From Caryophanon latum (GTDB taxonomy: Bacteria; Bacillota; Bacilli; Bacillales_A; Planococcaceae): a DNA stretch of 37,677 nucleotides. Under the pieces are notes generated by a model, which was not told the DNA's origin, ran no database searches, and saw only the letters and a program-made list of their open reading frames with translations. Below, in pieces: positions 6,429 to 14,466 of this stretch. The stretch spans positions 1 to 37,677 of the forward strand of contig NZ_MATO01000060.1 of NCBI RefSeq assembly GCF_001700325.1, in the 5' to 3' direction. Both the position numbers and the translations under genes were made by a program. The stretch's first letter is position 1. Each line of letters begins with the position of its first letter.

Positions 6429-8072
6429 TTATAACCCTACGCGGCCCATGCCGTTAATGATTTTGTCTAACGTTTCATCCATTACGGTTAACATACGTGC
6501 GCTTGCGTTGTATGCTTGCTGGAATGTAATCATGTTCGTCATTTCTTCATCTAATGAAACAGATGATACAGATGCGCGGCTGTTCGCGATCGTAATTTTT
6601 AACGTTTCTGAGTTGAAGCGTAATGTTTCGCTTTCGTTTGCATCGATTGCAAGCTCGGCGATCATTGATTTGTAGAAGCTTTGGTACGTTGCGCCCTCTA
6701 AATCGCTCGTCATTGAAACGGCTTTACCATCTGCTTTTACTTGTGCCGCACCGTTTAATGAAACGAATTGTAAGTTTGATAACGCTAATGCCCAGTTGCC
6801 GTTTCCTTCTTCACCTGCACGAGATGATGCAGCGAATAAAGATGTGTCCGTTAACATTTCGTCGCGCACTTTCATGTTGCTTGCGTCGAATTCTGCACCG
6901 TCTGTCGTTTCAAACATATCTAAGCCTGTGATCGACGTTTCATTTTTTAAGCCGTACCCTTGGCGGTGTACTTCGTTGAACGTCGTCGCAAACGTGTTCG
7001 CTAACGTATCTAACTTCGCAAGCATTTCTGGGTAGTAGCCTGCTGGGTCGCCGTTATTATTTTCGAAGCCATATGAATCGATCATCGATAAAATGCTTCC
7101 TTTAAATGCTTGTAAATCATCGTATTCGATTGTACCTTCATTTAATAGCGGAATTTGATCTTTTTGCGCTTGATAATGCGTTGCGTAATCAGCAAGCTCT
7201 GTATACGAGAAATTTGAAAATAAATTGTTTAAATCGTCGCCGTTAATCGGTAACCCTTCCGTTCCTTCTGTTGCAAGCTGGCGGTAATGTCTGCCATCGA
7301 TTAAGTCGATGCGCTCACCTGAAGATGTCGTGAAATATACTGTGTACGAGCCTTCTGCAACGTCTGATGCGTTACCACCTGAAGGAACGCGGTCGAACGA
7401 TACTGGAATGAATTCGTTTAGTTGATCCATTAATACGTCGCGTGAGTCGTATAAATCGTTTGGTACGTATCCGTTTGGCTCTGACGCTTGAATTTGCTTA
7501 TTAATTTCAGCGATCGATTGAATAATTGAGTTCATTTGCGTCGTTGAAACGTTTAGCTCGTTACCGATATTTGATTGAATTAATTCTAATTGCGTGTTGA
7601 TATATTGGAACGATTCCGCGATGTGCTGCGCTTTTTGTACCGCTACTTTACGCGCTGATGCGTCCTCTGGGTTTGTGCTAACGTCTTGTACAGACTTCCA
7701 AAAGTCAGAAAACGCTTGGTCTAAACCGTATTCTGATGGCTCTGACATAATGTCTTCCATTTGGTTTAAGTTTTGTACTTGGTTCGTCCAGTAGCCTAAC
7801 TTGTTTTCTTCTTGGCGGTACTGACGGTCGATAAATTGGTCGCGCGTACGCTGCACCGATCCTGCCTCTACCCCTGTTCCGATGTAGCCTGCCATTTTTG
7901 GCGTATTTAAGCCGACACCTGGATATGGCAATGTTGTTTGCATGTTAATGCGTTGGCGTGAATAGCCTTCTGTGCTAGCGTTTGCTACGTTGTGCCCTGT
8001 CGTGTAAAGCGCTGATTGCTGTGTAAATAGTGCGCGTTTACTCGTTTCAAGCCCCATAAATGTTGAGCGCAT
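6429..8072 (-). CDS. flgK: Flagellar hook-associated protein 1 FlgK
   Basis: A 547-aa FlgK, the hook-side protein of the hook-filament junction. The N-terminal rod/hook motif is MRSTFMGLETSKRALFTQQS followed by TTGHNVANASTEGYSRQR. The C-terminal D0 helix contains EEMTNMITFQQAYNASARML and VMDETLDKIINGMG. Length and both ends are canonical, with a variable middle. It begins 12 nt after flgN and shares its transcript. The 3' side opens into a repeat-filled gap before flgL. Confidence 0.96.
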   Translation of the reverse strand: MRSTFMGLETSKRALFTQQSALYTTGHNVANASTEGYSRQRINMQTTLPYPGVGLNTPKMAGYIGTGVEAGSVQRTRDQFIDRQYRQEENKLGYWTNQVQNLNQMEDIMSEPSEYGLDQAFSDFWKSVQDVSTNPEDASARKVAVQKAQHIAESFQYINTQLELIQSNIGNELNVSTTQMNSIIQSIAEINKQIQASEPNGYVPNDLYDSRDVLMDQLNEFIPVSFDRVPSGGNASDVAEGSYTVYFTTSSGERIDLIDGRHYRQLATEGTEGLPINGDDLNNLFSNFSYTELADYATHYQAQKDQIPLLNEGTIEYDDLQAFKGSILSMIDSYGFENNNGDPAGYYPEMLAKLDTLANTFATTFNEVHRQGYGLKNETSITGLDMFETTDGAEFDASNMKVRDEMLTDTSLFAASSRAGEEGNGNWALALSNLQFVSLNGAAQVKADGKAVSMTSDLEGATYQSFYKSMIAELAIDANESETLRFNSETLKITIANSRASVSSVSLDEEMTNMITFQQAYNASARMLTVMDETLDKIINGMGRVGL

Positions 8073-8084
8073 TCGTTCATCCTC

Positions 8085-8582
8085 CTATGCTTGTGAGTCA
8101 AAATAGCTTTTCTTTTGCTGCTGTGGTGCTTGCCCGCCAATGTCGCTTGAGTAATTCATTTGCTCCGGTCGCGGCTGTACTAAATCAAGTGTAATGTTTA
8201 CAAATTGCAGTGACTGAAAAATCATTTTTTGGTTTAAATCGTTGCGCTTTTTCAGCTCGTCAATGACAGCGATTAAGCGCGTACGCATTTGCTGAAGCGC
8301 TTCCTTTTGATCCGTCGGTGCTGCTTCGATTAATTGGGCGACAGTCGGTGCTTCAGTAGGAGCAAATCCTTTTGCTCGCAGATAATCCGTTACCTCTACT
8401 TGGCGCTGTTGCTCCAGTCGCTCGATCGCGGCAATGTGTGTTTGTTCACTTTTTAGCATATTGTTTAAGCCTTCGATATCGCTTTCTTTAATGACCTCTG
8501 TTTTTTTGACACATACGTCAAGCAAGCTGCGATGTAGTCTTTCAAGCTTCTCCAACGTGCTAACAATCTTGTCCATACTCAC
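8085..8582 (-). CDS. flgN: FlgN-type flagellar export chaperone
   Basis: A 165-aa mostly helical protein of the FlgN family (B. subtilis YvyG/FlgN), a cytosolic chaperone for FlgK and FlgL before export. It shows the typical coiled-coil N-terminus (IVSTLEKLERLHRSLLDVCV) and the helical segment QMRTRLIAVIDELKKRNDLN followed by NQKMIFQSLQF. The start is taken as GTG at 8582, with GAGGG 7 nt upstream; an ATG two codons later is possible. It lies between flgM and flgK, as expected. Confidence 0.88.
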   Translation of the reverse strand: MSMDKIVSTLEKLERLHRSLLDVCVKKTEVIKESDIEGLNNMLKSEQTHIAAIERLEQQRQVEVTDYLRAKGFAPTEAPTVAQLIEAAPTDQKEALQQMRTRLIAVIDELKKRNDLNQKMIFQSLQFVNITLDLVQPRPEQMNYSSDIGGQAPQQQKKSYFDSQA

Positions 8583-8617
8583 ACGTTAGCCCTCATTTCT
8601 ATTGTGAAATCATACGC

Positions 8618-8878
8618 TTAAAGGCGGTAATAGTTCAGCATATCTTCCGCCACTTTTTTCGCGTCTACTTTATATTCGCCCGAATTCACCTGTTGTTTAA
8701 GCTCTGCAACTTTTTCTGAACGATGCTGTGCATATGTTTTCGTTGATTGCATTTGTTGAGCCTTCGTTGAAATTTCTAATGTATCCTTAAACGAAGCTTT
8801 ACCGTTTGCTGTGTTCGGCTTCGCTGCTTGTGTGCGGTATACGTTAATGGCATTTAAATTAATGTGGTTGACTTTCAT
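8618..8878 (-). CDS. flgM: Anti-sigma-D factor FlgM
   Basis: An 86-aa FlgM. It holds sigma-D inactive until the hook is finished and is then exported. It starts MKVNHINLNAINVYRTQAAK. The C-terminal sigma-binding part includes EKVAELKQQVNSGEYKVDAK and ends VAEDMLNYYRL. The ATG at 8878 has GGAGGGAT just upstream; an upstream in-frame ATG would add 11 residues that overlap this SD. A sigma-D-like promoter lies about 35 nt upstream, fitting autoregulation. Confidence 0.93.
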   Translation of the reverse strand: MKVNHINLNAINVYRTQAAKPNTANGKASFKDTLEISTKAQQMQSTKTYAQHRSEKVAELKQQVNSGEYKVDAKKVAEDMLNYYRL

Positions 8879-8912
8879 ACTATCCCTCCTACTCCTTCTC
8901 TCTATAGTCATT

Positions 8913-8939
8913 ATGTCGGTAAATATAGGATATTATTAA
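8913..8939 (-). promoter_or_regulatory. Candidate sigma-D promoter of flgM-flgN-flgK
   Basis: On the minus strand, TTAA (8939-8936), 15 nt, ACCGACAT (8920-8913). Against TAAA-N15-GCCGATAT this is 3/4 and 6/8 with ideal spacing. It lies just before the flgM SD, consistent with a flgM cluster start separate from comF. Confidence 0.45.
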
Positions 8940-9159
8940 GAAGCTTTTTGCAAAAACGACGCGAAAACAGAAAAATAAGTCGTTAAATCTATATCTTTTA
9001 GATTATTTACATAAATTTTTACATCTATCGCCAAAAGTAGCGCACCGTTCGCACTAGTTCGCACATATACAATGTACCTACTAAAAAGAAAGCTTTCCAC
9101 CTATGTTTCGGCAAAAAACATAAAACTATAAACCTAAATTACAAACAATCGAAAAAAGA

Positions 9160-9352
9160 AAGTTCGGAGTAGTATATACAAGGTGATTGAAATTTAGAAT
9201 GTGAACGAGGCTCGAAACAAGAGGCGGACTCCTGCGGGAAAAGCGTGAGCGAGAGACTACAGGCTCGAGCCACGCCCGCGGAAAGCCTGCCTCGATGTGG
9301 AGAGCCGACGAACAAAACGCTAAAATACATTCACCGTCTATATAGCTGTAAA
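9160..9352. repeat. Dispersed GC-rich intergenic repeat (family B, best copy)
   Basis: This fills most of the 530-bp gap between flgM and yvyF. Landmarks are GAACGAGGCTCGAAACAAGA, GGCGGACTCCTGCGGGAAAA, CACGCCCGCGGAAAGCCTGC, CTCGATGTGGAGAGCCGACG and a tail ATTCACCGTCTATATAGCTG. The tail recurs near 15843 (reversed) and 35400. CTGCGGG and CCCGCGG can pair. The rest of the gap (8940-9159) is AT-rich with nothing I can assign. Confidence 0.7.
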
Positions 9353-9354
9353 TA

Positions 9355-9391
9355 TAAAAATACCATTCGAAACGTTTTGTCTCGAATGGTA
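9355..9391 (-). terminator. Terminator after yvyF
   Basis: On the minus strand, TACCATTCGA pairs with TCGAATGGTA around an 11-nt loop and is followed by TTTTTATATT. It starts 17 nt beyond the yvyF stop, so the comF transcript probably ends here before flgM. Confidence 0.85.
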
Positions 9392-9407
9392 CGCCGCTTC
9401 TATGCTG

Positions 9408-9821
9408 TTATTTTTTGCGCTGTGCTAAATACGTGCCTCGTGTTGACTGTTCAATGTTTTCTCTAAATTCCTCTGCCGCTTCTACGCGCTGTAAATCACG
9501 TTGAAGCTTTTCTAGACAGCGGGCGCATAGCTTACCACCGTAAGTTAAATGCCCACACTGGTCACAAGGATAGCCGAGATTCGGAAACATCGCCGGCAAT
9601 AAACGTTTTTTTCGCACCCATTTGTAAATTAATTTTTCTGAAACACCTGTTGCCTCGCAAATTCGCTCGACGGTCGCTGCTCGATTTTCGCGCTTGCGTA
9701 AAAAGCGATATACGATTTGATATAAATCCTCTTCCTTCGCGCTACATTTCCCACATACATCACGTGTCCCGATATAGTTAAATAACTCGTTACAAGTTGG
9801 GCAATTGCGAACTTCTGCCAT
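9408..9821 (-). CDS. yvyF: YvyF-type flagellar operon protein (TIGR03826 family)
   Basis: A 137-aa protein of unknown function that sits between comFC and flgM in Bacillales. The N-terminal zinc-knuckle-like pairs are Cys7/Cys10 (NCPTC) and Cys23/Cys26 (CGKC). A helix-turn-helix-like middle includes ERICEATGVSEKLIYKWVRK, and a second Cys pair set reads PCDQC … CARC. The basic HTH plus zinc fingers suggest nucleic acid binding, but this is inference. The ATG at 9821 is preceded by AAGGGGAG. It lies 36 nt after comFC in the same direction and ends in a terminator. Confidence 0.88.
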   Translation of the reverse strand: MAEVRNCPTCNELFNYIGTRDVCGKCSAKEEDLYQIVYRFLRKRENRAATVERICEATGVSEKLIYKWVRKKRLLPAMFPNLGYPCDQCGHLTYGGKLCARCLEKLQRDLQRVEAAEEFRENIEQSTRGTYLAQRKK

Positions 9822-9857
9822 AATGAACTCCCCTTTACTTATCCAGTATAGCTTTTA

Positions 9858-10466
9858 TTATACAAGATAATTTTTATTACTCTTAACTTTGGCAAGAACA
9901 AAACTTGAAACTTTTGTCGCGCCATGTGAAAGGAGTATATTTTTGATTTCGCCTACAGTTGCACCTGTTGTATAAATATCGTCGACAATTATGAATTCTT
10001 GACCTTGTATGCATATTTCCCCTTGTAGAAGAAAGCGATTTTTATTATTTTGGCGCTCCGCTAACGTTTTTTTCGACTGCTGATCATGTACGACCTTTTT
10101 TAATATATTAGCATACGGAATGTGCGCCGCTTCGAGTAAGCAATGCACTTGTGAAAACGTGCGCTCGTGCAAACGTTCACGGTGTAGCGGCACAGCGACA
10201 ATCGTTTCACGCCGATTACGCAGCGCCTCATAAATGTCACTGCGAAACACTTCAGCGAGCGCGACGTCCTTTCCAAATTTGTATCGCTCAATGTAATGTT
10301 TCATCGCATCGTTGTACGTAAATAACGCTTCTACGTCGTCGTTTGGCTCGGCCGCTTCAAACGACTCGCGACATCGCTCACAAATGACGGGCGGGAATTT
10401 GCGCAGCACGACGTCGTACCAGCTGCTGCTCGCTTGAAACGGACGATCACATAATAAGCACATCAT
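9858..10466 (-). CDS. comFC: ComFC-like competence phosphoribosyltransferase-fold protein
   Basis: A 202-aa protein of the ComFC/GntX family, needed for efficient DNA uptake in Bacillus together with the ComFA ATPase. The N-terminal zinc-finger pairs are Cys3/Cys6 (CLLC) and Cys29/Cys32 (CERC). The PRPP-binding-type motif is FIIVDDIYTTGATV at about 158-171. Length is slightly short of B. subtilis ComFC. The start overlaps the comFA stop by four bases (ATGA). comFB, which lies between comFA and comFC in B. subtilis, is absent. Confidence 0.93.
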   Translation of the reverse strand: MMCLLCDRPFQASSSWYDVVLRKFPPVICERCRESFEAAEPNDDVEALFTYNDAMKHYIERYKFGKDVALAEVFRSDIYEALRNRRETIVAVPLHRERLHERTFSQVHCLLEAAHIPYANILKKVVHDQQSKKTLAERQNNKNRFLLQGEICIQGQEFIIVDDIYTTGATVGEIKNILLSHGATKVSSFVLAKVKSNKNYLV

Positions 10467-11773
10467 ACGACGACCGTGTTCAATCGTTTAATGTCGGCAA
10501 TTGCCGCGTCCATCGCAATCGTAATCGATTCAGCAAAAAACGCAATATCGCCGCTCGCATACTGTTTATGCCGCCCGACACGCCCGCTAATTTGCACGAG
10601 CGCCCCAGCATCAAAAATGGCGTCGTCCGCACAAACGACCGCTACTTGCACGTTCGTAATCGTAATGCCGCGCTCTAAAATCGTCGACGTCACAAGCCCT
10701 TGTAGCTCGCCGCCCCTTAGCTTTAACACCTTTTCTTTACGCTCCTCGTCCTCGGCATGCACCGCTTCGACTTGCGGCACGACCGACTGAATGAGCGGCA
10801 AGCATTGTTCAATAAGCGCAATGGTCGGCAAAAATAGAAGAAATGGCTCGCGCTTCGTTAGCCGTTGTTGCAACCAGTCGTGAAGCGCTTTTGGCAGCTT
10901 GCTTTGTGCGAGCTGCTTTTGCAGGCGACGCACGACGACGATGCGCGGCACAGGTAGTAAATGCCCGTGATAGCGGCGCGGTAAAAATGAATAGCCCCAC
11001 CGTTCCTTTTTGCACTGCGCGAGCAATTTATCGCTCGGTGTCGCCGTGACGAACGCAACAGGTGCTTCGCTTGTTTTTGCTTTATTTACAGCGCGCTGTA
11101 GCATCGCATCGTACGTGTAAGGAAACGCATCGGCTTCATCGACAATGATGACGTCAAACGCCGCTTCAAATCGCAATAGCTGATGCGTCGTTGCAACGAT
11201 TAACGGAGAAAAACGTTGCTCGACGTCGGCACCGCCGTATAACGCTTGCACGAACGTGTTCGGGAAAGCTTGCTGCAAACGTGGATATAACTCGAGTACA
11301 ACGTCTGTACGCGGTGTCGCAATGCAGACGCGCTGCTGTTGCTGTAAGGCGTGCAGCACAGGCTGAAATAAAATTTCGGTTTTCCCAGCGCCGCATACTG
11401 CATGCAGTAAATGGTTGCGCCGCGCCGTTAAACTGTCGATCAACTCGTCGCTTGCTCGCTCTTGTGCGTCGCTTAAATGAAGTGGCACGAGCGTATGATT
11501 GGTCGGGCGCTCCGTACGTTGACCACGCCAGCGAATGAGCGTCGTGCAGCTACTGACGCGACCGAGCTGTATACATTTGCGGCAATACGTGCAAGCGCCG
11601 TTACATACAGCGCAATGAAACGTATAAAAATACGCACGATCTTCGTTTAAGCAGCGCATGCACTTTCCGTCTTGAATGCCGCGTATACATTCGACGTCAC
11701 CGCTTTCAATATATTGCGCCACGTCGTCAACGCGAGCAGCATCGAGTATGCGCCCTTCTAAAAATGATTGCAT
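10463..11773 (-). CDS. comFA: ComFA-type DEAD-box ATPase of DNA uptake
   Basis: A 436-aa superfamily 2 helicase-like ATPase that drives import of single-stranded transforming DNA. A zinc-finger region with Cys38, 41, 54, 57, 61, 64 and 67 is followed by Walker A CGAGKT (127-132), DEAD (212-215), TATPS and the C-terminal motif QISGRVGR. All catalytic motifs are present, so the gene looks functional. The start is taken as the ATG at 11773, placed after GAGGTGAT. GTG 11782 and ATG 11779 are in frame but overlap that SD. It is first gene of the comFA-comFC-yvyF unit, with a hairpin plus T7 run in its leader. Confidence 0.93.
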   Translation of the reverse strand: MQSFLEGRILDAARVDDVAQYIESGDVECIRGIQDGKCMRCLNEDRAYFYTFHCAVCNGACTYCRKCIQLGRVSSCTTLIRWRGQRTERPTNHTLVPLHLSDAQERASDELIDSLTARRNHLLHAVCGAGKTEILFQPVLHALQQQQRVCIATPRTDVVLELYPRLQQAFPNTFVQALYGGADVEQRFSPLIVATTHQLLRFEAAFDVIIVDEADAFPYTYDAMLQRAVNKAKTSEAPVAFVTATPSDKLLAQCKKERWGYSFLPRRYHGHLLPVPRIVVVRRLQKQLAQSKLPKALHDWLQQRLTKREPFLLFLPTIALIEQCLPLIQSVVPQVEAVHAEDEERKEKVLKLRGGELQGLVTSTILERGITITNVQVAVVCADDAIFDAGALVQISGRVGRHKQYASGDIAFFAESITIAMDAAIADIKRLNTVVV

Positions 11774-11783
11774 ATCCATCACC

Positions 11784-11825
11784 TCAAAAAAATCGTAGCA
11801 ACATATAAACTACGTCGCTACGATT
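11784..11825 (-). terminator. Terminator-like hairpin in the comFA leader
   Basis: On the minus strand, AATCGTAGC and GCTACGATT form a 9-bp stem, followed by a run of seven T that runs straight into GAGGTG, the comFA Shine-Dalgarno. degV upstream has its own terminator 200 nt away, so this one is either redundant or an attenuator for comFA. Function is inferred. Confidence 0.6.
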
Positions 11826-11831
11826 CGGCCG

Positions 11832-11844
11832 AAAATTATATTTT
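11832..11844 (-). promoter_or_regulatory. Possible ComK AT-box upstream of comFA
   Basis: AAAA-N5-TTTT exactly, about 60 nt upstream of the comFA start. ComK K-boxes consist of two such AT-boxes at set spacings. I found no clear second box, so this is only a candidate. Confidence 0.3.
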
Positions 11845-11849
11845 GAACA

Positions 11850-12005
11850 ATGATTGCGGCTCGCCGAAAGCATGCCTCGACGTGAAAAGCAACGCCAACT
11901 GATCGTGAAGAGCCTAAAAAAGTGTCGCCGCACGTTCACTGCCATTACGATGCCGCATTCATTTCGATGTTGTTGCTAAAAACAACTCATTTAGCAGCTA
12001 ATGAA
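11850..12005. repeat. Truncated repeat with element A right end
   Basis: It starts ATTGCGGCTCGCCGAAAGC, then has CTCGACGTGAAAAGC (family B-like) and GTCGCCGCACGTTCACTGCC, then the element A tail ATGCCGCATTCATTTC … GCTAAAAACAACTC … GCAGCTAATG. It looks like a mosaic or deleted copy between degV and comFA. Confidence 0.55.
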
Positions 12006-12022
12006 AAGCTCAGTCGTTGGCA

Positions 12023-12055
12023 CAAAAAATGAGGAAAGCATAAAAGCTTCCCTCA
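12023..12055 (-). terminator. Terminator after degV
   Basis: On the minus strand, TGAGGGAAGC pairs with GCTTTCCTCA (one mismatch) around a 6-nt loop, followed by TTTTTTGTG. It starts 5 nt past the degV stop. Confidence 0.85.
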
Positions 12056-12060
12056 CTGAA

Positions 12061-12903
12061 TTATTTCGCGTGCCAACCGACTGCGATTGACCCTTCGCCT
12101 AAATGCGTGCCAACTACAGGGCCGAAATGACTTAATTTAAATGTAACGCTCGGATATTTCGCTGCTAATTCTTCCATGTATGCGCGCGCTTCTTCCTCGC
12201 AGTTTGCATGAATGACTGCTGCGTTTAATGCACCGTACTTGTCCGCATCTGCCGCTAAAATTTCTTCAACGCGCTTTAATGCTTTTTTACGTGTGCGCAC
12301 CTTTTCGGCCGGAACGATTTTACCGTCAACGAAATGTAAAATCGGCTTCACTTGAAGTAGGCCGCCAATTAACGCCGCTGCTGCTGATAGACGGCCACCG
12401 CGCTGCAAATGACCTAAATCATCGACAACGATGTTCGCACGTGACGTTTCGCGCTGTTGTTCAAGCTGCTCGATAATCGATTGTGCTGCTACGCCTTGTT
12501 GTGCGAGCTCAGCTGCTGTCAGTACGAAATAGCCTTGAAGCGCTGCAGCGAATTGGCTGTCAAACGCGTACACGTCAATGCCATCGACCATTTGCCCTGC
12601 TTGCACCGCGCCTTGATACGTGCCGCTAATGCCGCCTGATAAATGAATTGTAATGATGGCGTCGTAATCGTTTGCTAGCTGCTCAAATAGCTCGACAAAC
12701 TTCCCAATTGGCGGCTGCGTCGTTTTCGGAAACACTTTTGCGCCGCGCACTTTATTGTAAAACTCGACGTCTGTAATGTCTTTTCCTTCGTCGTAAAGCT
12801 GACCTTCTATATTCACTGTTAGCGGCACCATATGTATACCGTATTGTTGCATTTCTTCTTCTGTTAAATATGCTGTACTATCTGTTACGATTGCTGTTCG
12901 CAT
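12061..12903 (-). CDS. degV: DegV family fatty-acid-binding protein
   Basis: A 280-aa DegV-family protein, usual length. Members bind a fatty acid in a cleft and the FakB type supplies acyl chains to the fatty acid kinase FakA; which subtype this is cannot be told. Motifs are the N-terminal IVTDSTAYL, the TTQPP segment (about 61-65), IHLSGGISGTYQ (about 86-97) and GHLQRGGRLS (about 163-172). The ATG at 12903 is preceded by GAGGTGA. It lies upstream of comFA as in B. subtilis (yviA/degV), with its own terminator, so it is a separate unit. Confidence 0.93.
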   Translation of the reverse strand: MRTAIVTDSTAYLTEEEMQQYGIHMVPLTVNIEGQLYDEGKDITDVEFYNKVRGAKVFPKTTQPPIGKFVELFEQLANDYDAIITIHLSGGISGTYQGAVQAGQMVDGIDVYAFDSQFAAALQGYFVLTAAELAQQGVAAQSIIEQLEQQRETSRANIVVDDLGHLQRGGRLSAAAALIGGLLQVKPILHFVDGKIVPAEKVRTRKKALKRVEEILAADADKYGALNAAVIHANCEEEARAYMEELAAKYPSVTFKLSHFGPVVGTHLGEGSIAVGWHAK

Positions 12904-12989
12904 TCAGCTGTCACCTCACATGTTAATAGCCTTCATTGTACCGCATTTACTACTATAATTCTATCGTTGTTCGAATTGCGTATTGAACG

Positions 12990-13026
12990 CACAAAAAAAC
13001 AAAGCCTCGTCGATCAGCTTTGTTTT
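12990..13026 (-). terminator. Terminator after the lipoprotein gene
   Basis: On the minus strand, AAAACAAAGC pairs with GCTTTG/TTTT and the stem is followed by TTTTTTTGTG. It starts 7 nt past the stop at 13033. Confidence 0.85.
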
Positions 13027-13032
13027 CGATGT

Positions 13033-13575
13033 TTATTGTATATGACTGACGTGGCTCGTTTCGTTGCCGATGAAATACACGCTCGTTACTTTCCACTCGC
13101 CGTCTTCTTTCACAAATACGGTTACTTGTCGTCCGCTGCTTGAAAGCGACACGCCAGTAGCACGCTCTTTCATATCGATCGTCAAGTTTGCAAATACTTG
13201 TGCCGCCTCGCTCTCATAGTCAATAACCGTCACGTCTACCGCCTGACGATTTACATCATACGTCGCAAACACTTCCTTCGCCGCCTCCTCATCGTCGTCA
13301 TAATCGAACCCTTGAGGATTTTTCGAAATCATCGCCATGTAACGCTCTAAATCCCCCTCGTTAAACGCAGCAATATATTCATCAAAAGCTGCCAGCAAAT
13401 CGCGCTTTTCTTTCGTCGGTAAGCTCGCTGCTTCTTTTACTTCGTCACCAGCAAGCTCAAAGCTCACTGCCTTCTCTTGTAAAATTGTATCTGGTTGCTC
13501 GGTGCTTGCATGTTGGTCGCTGCTACAGCCTGTAAGTAGTGCTGCTGCCGTAATAAATGCGAACCATTTGTACAT
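13033..13575 (-). CDS. Secreted lipoprotein, NTF2/SnoaL-like fold likely
   Basis: A 180-aa predicted lipoprotein. A short basic start and hydrophobic stretch lead to the lipobox LLTGC with the lipidated cysteine at 17, then a Ser/Asp/Glu-rich linker. The remainder (about 58-175) resembles an NTF2-like domain: an N-terminal helix LLAAFDEYIAAFNEGDLERY and C-terminal strands that include VTVFVKEDGEWKVTSVYF. NTF2-like domains bind small ligands or help protein interactions, so no specific role can be assigned. The ATG is preceded by GGGAGGGG. It is a stand-alone gene inserted between degV and degU relative to B. subtilis. Confidence 0.8.
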   Translation of the reverse strand: MYKWFAFITAAALLTGCSSDQHASTEQPDTILQEKAVSFELAGDEVKEAASLPTKEKRDLLAAFDEYIAAFNEGDLERYMAMISKNPQGFDYDDDEEAAKEVFATYDVNRQAVDVTVIDYESEAAQVFANLTIDMKERATGVSLSSSGRQVTVFVKEDGEWKVTSVYFIGNETSHVSHIQ

Positions 13576-13698
13576 CTAGACCCCTCCCTACCTCGTGCAA
13601 TGTTATAGCTTGACGCTTTTTCAAATGACGCAAACGAATCTTTCGTTTACAAGACGCAGTGAGGTTTTCAAAAGTTCCATATGCATGTTGCAACGATG

Positions 13699-13727
13699 TA
13701 AAAAACGCCCGAGATTTCTCAGGCGCT
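13699..13727 (-). terminator. Terminator after degU
   Basis: On the minus strand, GCGCCTGAG pairs with CTCGGGCG (one mismatch) around AAAT, followed by TTTTTTACAT. It starts 11 nt past the degU stop. Confidence 0.85.
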
Positions 13728-13737
13728 TTCGTTTATA

Positions 13738-14412
13738 TTATCGCACTTCTACCCAGCCATTTTTAATTGCTGTTACAACCGCTTGTGTACGGTCGTTTAC
13801 GTTCATTTTTTGTAAAATGCTTGATACGTGGTTTTTTACTGTTTTTTCTGAAATGTATAACGTCTCACCGATTGTACGGTTTGATTGGCCATCTGTTAAT
13901 AATTGTAGCACTTCACATTCACGCTTCGTTAATAAGTGGAATGGACGGCGAATTTCCGTTTGGTGGAATGAGCCTTTGTTTTCGTGCTCTGATAAGCGAC
14001 GGAATTCCGCCACTAAATTTTTCGTTACTTTCGGATGTAAATAAGAGCCGCCTACTGCTACGACTTTAATTGCCTCAACGATTTCGTCTGCATCCATTTC
14101 CTTTAGCATGTAGCCTAACGCACCTGATTTTAATGCATGCGTTACGTACGTTTCGTCATCGTGGATCGATAACATAATAACTTTTGCCTCTGGATACTGA
14201 GCAAGTAAATCTGCTGTTGCTTCAACCCCATTTTTAGCGGGCATGTTAATATCCATTAACACAACATCCGGGCTATATTCCTCGTATAATCGTACTGCCT
14301 CTGTGCCGTCATCGCCTTCTGCAATCACCTCAAACGTGTCTTCAAAATCTAAAATACGTTTTACGCCTTCGCGGAATAGTTGGTGATCATCAATAATAAT
14401 AATTTTCGTCAT
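13738..14412 (-). CDS. degU: Response regulator DegU
   Basis: A 224-aa NarL/LuxR-type response regulator. DegU controls exoenzymes, motility, competence and biofilm genes in Bacillus. The receiver domain (1-120) has the acidic pair [11 protein letters not shown], phospho-acceptor D54 in [12 protein letters not shown], and conserved T/S and K positions ([17 protein letters not shown]). The LuxR-type HTH (about 160-220) reads [12 protein letters not shown] … [17 protein letters not shown]. It lies 54 nt downstream of degS, so it is likely co-transcribed. In B. subtilis it also acts on comK and flagellar genes, which fits the neighbourhood. Confidence 0.96.
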   Translation of the reverse strand: MTKIIIIDDHQLFREGVKRILDFEDTFEVIAEGDDGTEAVRLYEEYSPDVVLMDINMPAKNGVEATADLLAQYPEAKVIMLSIHDDETYVTHALKSGALGYMLKEMDADEIVEAIKVVAVGGSYLHPKVTKNLVAEFRRLSEHENKGSFHQTEIRRPFHLLTKRECEVLQLLTDGQSNRTIGETLYISEKTVKNHVSSILQKMNVNDRTQAVVTAIKNGWVEVR

Positions 14413-14466
14413 AATTTGTTACCCCCTGAATGTAGTAATTCTCTGTTTAAGAATTATAGTGTATGT

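Noticed and set aside
10809-11403. Several 60-115-codon frames antisense to comFA
   Set aside because: comFA has intact helicase and zinc motifs. The antisense frames are shadows of its GC-rich codons.
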